Shown here: in pieces, positions 56,929 to 64,000 of the stretch
Position numbering within the stretch: position 1 is the first letter of the stretch
Layout of the letters: every line of letters starts with the position of its first letter
From: Muscardinus avellanarius
Taxonomy: Eukaryota; Chordata; Mammalia; Rodentia; Gliridae
DNA length: 64,000 nt
Assembly: GCA_963383645.1 (NCBI GenBank)
Contig: OY726557.1
Location: forward strand, 128,244,103 to 128,308,102
Reading direction: 5' to 3'
Program-made: the position numbers and the translations under genes
The notes under the pieces: model-generated
What the model was told of the DNA's origin: nothing
Database searches by the model: none
The model's input: only the letters and a program-made list of their open reading frames with translations

Positions 56929-57211
56929 TACTTGGACAATGGAGCACATAAGGGAGTCTAAAGCTTCAGCTCACATATTCCTACCTCTAGCTGCCTGCCA
57001 GCCTCCTTGGGTTAGCTTCTTAGTTCTGTGCTACTTTCTAGTAGCTGGCCTTGGCCTTTCCTTCCCTGCCCAATCTTGATGACCTCTGCTTCTCTCTGCT
57101 CTGTGAGTGAGTTGGGGTTAGTGGAAGCTCTCTCTCAGACTTCCCTCTGCCCCCACTGGGGTCTTGGGTGCAGCATGGCAGGCTCAAGTTTGGTTATACA
57201 CTCTTGCTTTT
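56929..57211. other. Unique sequence, nothing supported
   Basis: The 62-codon plus frame at 57028-57216 has no motif. No repeat is assigned. Confidence 0.45.
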
Positions 57212-57622
57212 CTTAGTATTAGTAGCACATTTTAGTTTCACATCATAATGTAGATCATGTTGACAATGACATACATTCACACAGTACTTGGTGTCCCTCT
57301 CCATCTCCCCATTTTCTTCACTCCCAATACCAAGTGCCCAGGTTAACAATGTTATATTCACAGATATACATATAGTTACAGTTATCATTTCCACTAATGA
57401 ACCTCAGACTTCTTTCTTCCTTAACCTTCTTCCCTGGCTCCACTGAGGACCTGTCCATCAACAGATGAATGAATTACAAAATTATGGAAAATATGCACGA
57501 TTGAATTGTATTCAGTAATAAAGAACAAAATTATGTCATTCATAAGAAGATGGAAAGACCTGGAACACATTATGTTAAGTGAGATTAGCCAAGTACAGAA
57601 AGAAAAGGGACATATATTTTCA
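57212..57622 (-). mobile_element. L1 with 5' inversion (minus 3' part, plus 5' part)
   Basis: 57212-57443 is the reversed 3'UTR (tttcacatcataatgtagat, caggttaacaatgttatatt). 57444-57622 is ORF2 in the plus direction (ccatcaacagatgaatgaat, agaagatggaaagacctgga). The two parts are neighbours in L1 but point in opposite directions, the signature of twin priming during insertion. Confidence 0.85.
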
Positions 57623-58514
57623 CTCCAGCTTTTGAACATCAAAGAAGGTGGTGGCCATCCTTATTTTGGGGTATAAGTGCCAAAATGCCTTTGACAACTC
57701 ATTGGAGAAGGCAGGGTCTCTCACCTAAAGCTGATATTACCTAAGCTGATCCCAGTGCAGGTGACAAACTCTTGGGTGTTGTTCCTCTGCAAAGGATGAA
57801 GAGATTACATCCATATTTTGCACTGGTTTTGCAAATTACATAGCCAGTCCCGAAGTCCTGGCATCCATTCTTATCTTCAGTCTTCAAAGAACTGAGCTCT
57901 CTTGAGACCATGTAATGTGTGCCTCAGTTGACTCTGACCACAGCTGCAAGGGTGGGTCTGATTTGTCTCTTTTTCTGCCACAATTACAAGCCCAAGAATG
58001 ACTATGCGACACAATTCTGATCACAGGAATTTCAAAGAATCTCTCTTGAGAAATATTAGAGCCCCTCACTCCTGTTCCATTAAGACAGTCACAAGAAAAG
58101 AAATACTCTCTCTCTTCTTCTCCTGAATGTTATTGGGTTCAGCTATTACGTCTAGGCCTGAGACAGAGAGTGACAATAGCAATACTTTAATGCAACTTGA
58201 GAATAATAGAGCTAAGATATGCAAAAAGGTTGGCTCTTTGAGCATAATGTAGAATTACTGAACTTCACATCTGGACCACTGTTGTTCAAGACTTGATTAA
58301 GGACTTCTTTTACTAGCAACTTGCAGAAAAGTTTACCCTAACTCAAAATGCCCTTCTTCCTCTTTACTTTTTACATTTTAGTTAGTCTCTATAACTTTTC
58401 CTTTTGAAAGCTGAATCTTATTTTAAAAGCTATAAAAGACATATATGTTTTTGTTTTTTGAATAGTTGGAAGTCTCACCATGAAGCCTCAGACAGCATAT
58501 CTGAAAAGAAAAAA
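57623..58514. other. Unique sequence, nothing supported
   Basis: No recognised repeat or gene. Confidence 0.45.
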
Positions 58515-58610
58515 TACATACACACATATATTTATATATATACATGTGTGTATATATATACTTTATATGATAGATTTTATATATATATATACTATATATT
58601 TTTCTTATAT
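58515..58610. repeat. AT-rich microsatellite (ATAC/TATA)
   Basis: acatacacacatatatttat passes into alternating tatata tracts. The Tyr/Ile-rich frames on both strands are artefacts. Confidence 0.9.
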
Positions 58611-59424
58611 TTCCTCCCTTCTTGTTTATATGAACTGTGTTGATGCAAACCAAAATGTTTGATGTTTCTGATATAACACCTCTACCATTAAAAAGAGTTT
58701 CCTAAGTAGAAAGAACACAACTTATGGGTCCATACAACTGTTGTAAGTTGTCTCCTGTTGGATGATGTGAGCATGGTGAAGGGGTTGATGCCAATGTATA
58801 TTATTTGCCACACTTATTCTTTTTTTTTGAGAGCAAGTAAATAATTTTGATATAGTATAAACATTAAACCAGAATATGATATGCATCATAGGCAATCCTC
58901 TTAGATATTGCAAAAATAGAAAGATATTTCCCCTTTCTTATAACCAACTGGATATAGCCTATTAAATATATATTCCCAAGTTAAACAATAACCAGTCTTC
59001 ACGGGGGAGGACTGCACAGCACTATCTGTCATGTATAGTTTAGTTCATCATAAATTTATCTCGTGGTTGAGGTGATTAACTGCATTCGTTATCTTTCTAT
59101 AGATGAAAATAAATTTCTCATATTTTTATATACCTTTATGACAGAAATAGTTTAGTACCTTGGAATTAGGAGCCAGCTCAAGTCAGTCTTCCCCATCCCA
59201 GAGAATTGGAGCAATTATTCCTTGATGTTTTGTCTCATTTCAAAGGGATGGCTCATCTTTTTTTTCTATTTTCTTTTTGAAAAAGACTTTCCTGGATTAT
59301 AACACTGGCAGGGAGCTTAAAAAATTCTTACCTTTGCAACTACAAGTTACAAAAGAAAATTCTCCAAGAAAAGAGATTAGGTTTCTCCCTTTAAAAGGAA
59401 GACTCTCCCATGATAATTTTCCCA
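58611..59424. other. Unique sequence, nothing supported
   Basis: No recognised feature. Confidence 0.45.
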
Positions 59425-59545
59425 TCTAAGTGTGAGTCCATTGAAGGCTGAAATAATGCATTAATCATGTTTGAAACTCTAGTGCCCAGGAGAGATTAAT
59501 ATAAAGTGCTAGTAAGAATTTGTTGGCTAAATAGATACAATAATA
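59425..59545 (+). mobile_element. L2 LINE 3' end
   Basis: gtgagtccattgaaggctga, actctagtgcccaggagaga and gctagtaagaatttgttggc follow the L2 3' end up to the terminal gaatgaatg-like tract. Confidence 0.6.
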
Positions 59546-59880
59546 GATAAGTTAATGAATGAAAAAATAGCAAATGAATGAGCACATACTGCATCTACTT
59601 TTCACAATATATGATTCAACATTTTATTTCATGATTAAATTTTCTTCTATAGTTAAGTTGTGGGTCTCCAATAAACAGAGAGTTAATTGAGGTTTTGGGA
59701 AATTTTATACTTCTTTATACTCACACAGAACAACATATCAAGCTCTTTGGCATAATTATATTTTAGGGAATTCTGTGTTTCTTATTGACTAGAAACTTAA
59801 AATAACTGATTATTCTGTTATTAGTGACACTAATTATAAGATCTAGCATGTTACCATACCCATTTATTTAACAGAGATTT

Positions 59881-60618
59881 TTTTATTGGTGCAATGTAGT
59901 CATACATCTTAATGAAGTAGAAGATGGTAGAGGCATGCTTACATAATTAATTTAGCCCTTACCCAATTCCCACCCCATTTCCTCCCCTTCTCTCCTTCTG
60001 TTTGGCTTAGTGATTGACTTTGATATGTTTGTGAATGTACATCATGTACATTAGAGAATTTCCCTCTTCCCCTTCCCATTCCCCTCAGTTAATTCCCCTA
60101 ATTTGCTCCTATATAGCTATATAGCATTTCCTTCTTCATCTAGAGTTCCTCCAATGACCCTCTTTCTCCCTAGCTTATGCATATTAGGGAGAGGATCCAA
60201 TTTTTTTTTTTTTTTTTTACTTTTTGTGACTGACTACTCACTTAGCATAATGTTCTTCAGTTTCATCAATTTCCCTGCAAATGAAGTAATTTTGTTCTTT
60301 TTTATGGCTGAGCAAAATTTCATTGTGCACATATCCCATAGTTTTATAATCAACTTATCTGTTTCTGGACATCTTGGCTGGTTCTAAATGCTGCCAAGGA
60401 TGTGGAGAAGTGATAACTCCTAATACATTTTTTGTGGGATTGCAAATTAGTGCAACCACTTTGGAAAACAGTACAGAGGATCCTTAGAAGAATGGAAAAA
60501 AACCTACCATATGATCCAGCAATACCACTTCTGAGTATCTACCCAAAAGAATGGAAACCAAACTACCAAACTAATGCATGTGTATCTATGTTCATAGCTG
60601 CACAATTCACAATTGCCA
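59881..60618 (-). mobile_element. L1 with 5' inversion
   Basis: 59881-60385 is the reversed 3'UTR and last coding part (ttttattggtgcaatgtagt, ggctgagcaaaatttcattg). 60386-60618 is the adjacent ORF2 segment in the plus direction, encoding LVQPLWKTVQRILRRM and AIPLLSIYPKEWKPNYQT. The words aacagagattt at 59870 and aacagattt at 60619 are likely the target-site duplication. This is a classic twin-primed insertion. Confidence 0.9.
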
Positions 60619-62445
60619 AACAGATTTATTAAACATCTATTTTATGCCAGGCCCTGTTCTAGATTCTGAAGATAAGATGAAGTAATAAATAGACAAGATC
60701 CCTGAATCTCAAGAAAATTATAATCTAGTTATAGCTAATAGACAACAAATAAAAAAGAAGAAAAAATTTCATATCATTTGGTTTCTAGTCTCTGACTGAA
60801 AAAATAAAAAAATCAAGAATATGACTATCCAGACAACCCAGTCTCAGACTATGAGAAGCATGCTAAAGGTGCCATTACACTAAAAAAAAAAAAGGAGGTA
60901 AACAGATACAGGATCTTAAAGAGTGTAATTTGTTGTGGACTTATAAAAGCACATTCCTGGGCAACAAAGAACCAGTAGAACCTACAATGTGGATTAGAAA
61001 AATCAGATAAAGTGGTCTGCACAAAAGTGACTTCACCCAAGCTGGGATGACTTGTTTTATTTTAAATCAATATCCAAGATAGCAAGCACATTGCTGGCCC
61101 TAATGGCAATAGGATTCAGTGGCAAACATCCACATGCCACTCTATGTTTTTAATAGCATTTGGGGAAACTGTAGGGAAAACCAACCAAGGTTCCTCAGTA
61201 ACAATCATGGTGGTTATGTAATCCAAGATGGCTGAGGCAATATCGAGCTGAATCCATACAATAAACCAAGCAAGTGCACAGCTAAGGGGAAGGGGACGAT
61301 CAATCTTGAAAGTGTGTAAATAAAGTAACTAAAAAACAAGTAGTAGAAGCAGTAATCTGTACAAATGTAGAAATCACCAACTATGATGGCAAAAAAGAGA
61401 TGGGAATGAAACTGCTGAGCCAGGCAGGACATAGGGGCTGAGTGAAGGGAAAGACGGGCCACTAGTGGGTGACGGACACAGAATGGGATGGGAAGCGGGA
61501 TGATCTGATAGCAAGAATTCCAAAGGAGATGAAATGTCTGAGAGAAAGCTGTGAACATATTTTTTTTTTTTTGACAAGTGGAAAAAAGGAGCATGACGCA
61601 TTCGAATCATCTGTTCAGTGGGTTGTGTCCTTTGAAACAAGTTGCATTCTTAGGTAAAAACCACCATTTATCTTCAAGAGAAGAGATAAAGAATACATTT
61701 ATCCAAAGAAATGGAGAGCTTGCTAATATGAAAAGCTATTAATTTTAAGGCGCACTGGAAGAATCTGGAAGTATTGGAGTATGAGGATTGGGGCATGGAG
61801 ATTAATGTCCTGGGGGTAGTGGGTTTCTGACAATGATCCAGGACAACAGGGATGGGAGGTGAGATGGTTTCATTCTAACCACAGCTTCTGGAGAGGGGTT
61901 CTGAAATATTTGGGTAGACTGGACAACTTGACCCAAATTTTATATTCATAAATAGAATTCTACATCTAACTTGAATCTATCTGTGTTTTCTTGAAAAGCA
62001 GAGACATTCTACAGTTGAGAGACTGATCGTGCAGAAGGATAAAACAAATTGGATTCCATTTCTACTGACTGCATGTACTTAGTTACACCACTAAACTGCT
62101 TCACCAGCAAAATGAACAAGTTGGACTAAAGGACCCAGATTCTCCCTGTGAGAGGCAACTAAATTCGATAACTTGTTCCTATGGGTTCGAAAATAGAAGG
62201 CTATTTTTGTTCTTATGTTTTTTTTATAAAGTGCATATGCATCATTAGTTCTGCTTTAACAACTGCACTTTTACTCCACGTCTACAAATATTTGTTTTGG
62301 CATCTGATTCTCCAAATTTTCTCTAGACCTTCTTTATTTCTTTATTTAGAAAGAAAAATAATACTCACTACATAAAATAGTTATTGTGCAAAGTAAATGA
62401 CACAGTGGAGTGCAAATAGTGACCATTTGACACATTTTATTATCT
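60619..62445. other. Mostly unique; ancient repeat at the left, possible MIR at 62040-62150
   Basis: 60625-60740 (tatgccaggccctgttctag, aaaattataatctagttata) is the common ancient repeat block. 62090-62150 (aaactgcttcaccagcaaaa, caagttggactaaaggaccc) is MIR-like. The rest is unassigned, including the 126-codon minus frame at 61214-61594, which has no domain I recognise. Confidence 0.4.
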
Positions 62446-62631
62446 TTTTTTTTTTTTTGCACTGGAAGTTGAACTCAGGGATGGTCTGCCTTTGAGCTAT
62501 ACCCCCAAATGTTTTTACTTTTTAATTTTGAAACAAGGTTTCATTATGTTGCTGAAGCTGGCCTCAACCATTCTCTCTGCCTTAGCCTTCCTAGTACTGG
62601 GATTACAGGCCCAGGACACCACACCCTGGCT
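62446..62631 (-). mobile_element. B1-dID SINE, minus strand
   Basis: A T-run precedes gcactggaagttgaactcag, ttgagctatacccccaaatg and gaaacaaggtttcattatgt. The reversed head ends ctgggattacaggcccagga and ccaccacaccctggc-type sequence. Confidence 0.87.
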
Positions 62632-62852
62632 CACTTTATTAAATGTGAGACGAGCTTCTTGATTCCTAGAGTATTGAATGTATAGGGCATTTCCCTTGTG
62701 CTTTAATATTTTAAGACACTGACGCCTCAGTGTAATGATTATTAAGTATATGGCCTCTGGTACTCTTGATCTTTTCAGGTAGAAAGTGAATCATGACTAA
62801 ACTGGGATAAAACTCTTCAGCAATACATGAACCTAATGATTGACACTAAGAT
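62632..62852. other. Unique sequence, nothing supported
   Basis: No recognised feature. Confidence 0.4.
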
Positions 62853-62912
62853 TTTTCTTCTTTCTTTCTTCTTTTCTTCTTTATTTCTTTTCTTCTTTCT
62901 TTCTTTCTTTCT
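62853..62912. repeat. (TTTC)n pyrimidine repeat
   Basis: Imperfect ttct/tttc units ending in four ctttctttcttt repeats. Confidence 0.9.
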
Positions 62913-63525
62913 GGTCTTTACTTTGTCAACTTCATTATATTAATTAGAAATGTGAAAGTAATAAGTTGTTCTCTATATTTCAGAAAGAAACTTCACCGTA
63001 TCTCTTTTTTTAATTATCTATGGTTCAAAACCCAGTACATCTTTTTAAACTTATGTCAGTGATATTGAGACAACATGGATTCATCCAATCTTTTCTTTTG
63101 TTTGGACCTTGACTCTCTGTAGGAAAACAATGTCCATTATAGGAATAAACTTGAAAGAGTGACTAAAGGTAGAATTATTTTGAATCAAAATCTAAAGTTA
63201 CACAATTCATCATTTTCTGAACTGGTGGAATTAGATTGATGGTACTTTTCCCTCCCTCTCACTATTTAACCATCAACTCATACCAATTCTGAGACATTAA
63301 GGATATTGATGGTGAGTGCCATCAAGTTTGAGAAGTTTTGAGAAAAAGGTAAACAAAAATGAGTAGGCCTGTGTGCCCTTTAAAAAATAAGAGTCAAGCC
63401 ATATTCTCTTTTTACTTATTTATACATATTAGTTTTCTCACCAGTAGTTTGGTGTTTAAACTACCAAATAAATAGACAGGTATATTCAGATGTTAAGAAC
63501 TTGATTCAGTTTTAATTATAGAGTT
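62913..63525. other. Unique sequence, nothing supported
   Basis: AT-rich; no recognised feature. Confidence 0.45.
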
Positions 63526-63741
63526 AAAAGAACAATGCCGCCCGGTGTGGTGGCACACACTTGTAATCCCCACGCTTGGGAGACAGAAACAGGAGGATCA
63601 CGCTGGTTTGAAGCCAGCCTTGCTGGCTTAAGAGATCCTGTTTCCAAATAAAAATATAAAATAGGTCTGGAAGTGTAGCCCAGAGGTAGAAGGGTTTCCA
63701 GGAACCCCAATACCACCAAAAAAAAAAAAAAAAAGAACCAT
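63526..63741 (+). mobile_element. Young B1-dID SINE of the variant subfamily
   Basis: gcccggtgtggtggcacaca, gtaatccccacgcttgggag, gcttaagagatcctgtttcc, aggtctggaagtgtagccca and gggtttccaggaaccccaat, with an A-run of 17 or more. The flanks aaaagaacaat (63526) and aaaagaaccat (63731) match at 10 of 11 positions. Confidence 0.94.
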
Positions 63742-64000
63742 ATCTATTACCTGTCTTCCTGATTACCAACTCTTCACAATTCACTCACATTCACCTAAAA
63801 ATCCCTGCCACACAAGCTGTACCTTCAGGGTGGGGATGTCCATTTTATGGTATGTGGTTACTTTGGGACCAGAAAAAGCATCAACCTAATCTCTTGAAAA
63901 CTTTTCACTACTCATCTCCTATTCTGAAGAGGAATCCAGGATAAATTTATCTGCATAAAGAAATATGATGTGATATTAGATCAGGACACAGCCAGGTTGC
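63742..64000. other. Unique sequence, nothing supported
   Basis: No recognised feature to the window end. Confidence 0.45.

Noticed and set aside
61214..61594. 126-codon minus frame with hydrophobic stretches
   Set aside because: Two overlapping frames are open here, no family is recognised, and no promoter or splice context is visible.

Overview
This window is nuclear DNA of a placental mammal, most likely a rodent. It contains many short retroposons in which a 7SL-derived B1 head is fused to a tRNA-derived ID tail (B1-dID type). It also has an L1 lineage with its own 3' end, MaLR-type LTRs, and ancient mammalian repeats (MIR, L2, MER5-like and Tigger-like). B1-ID fusions are known from squirrel-related, dormouse, beaver and similar rodent lineages. 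The squirrel-type ID tail and L1 3' end that I know are not seen, so I do not name a species.

I find no host protein-coding exon, tRNA, rRNA or CRISPR array that I can support. Every long open frame is L1-derived, a microsatellite translation, or an unrecognised chance frame. The window reads as a gene desert or the inside of a very large intron.

Layout. 1-11 kb: unique sequence with scattered B1-dID SINEs, a MIR, a Tigger-like MITE and a double L1 insertion at 8.07-8.95 kb. 11.2-15.3 kb: two ancient minus-strand L1M copies cut up by younger L1 tails and SINEs. 15.3-24 kb: mostly unique, with large purine microsatellites, a composite L1-tailed insertion (19.97-21.46 kb) and candidate conserved noncoding stretches (21.7-23.3 kb). 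24-26 kb: two LTRs. 26.9-32.6 kb: a 5'-truncated minus-strand L1 split by a second, structurally odd L1 that has a complete 5'UTR and ORF1 but no ORF2. 33-46 kb: LTRs, L2, MIR, L1 pieces, SINEs and a candidate regulatory stretch at 36.7-37.3 kb. 46-51 kb: ancient L1M backbones with nested SINEs, a Tigger-like element and an LTR. 51-64 kb: MIR, MER5-like, Tigger-like, two L1 insertions with 5' inversion, L2 and SINEs, with unique sequence between.

The main biology is retrotransposon history. L1 machinery inserted the SINEs and the L1 copies, and several target-site duplications are readable. The most unusual object is the ORF1-only composite L1 at 28707-31463. The rest of any function here would be regulatory (candidate conserved noncoding elements), which needs cross-species alignment to confirm.
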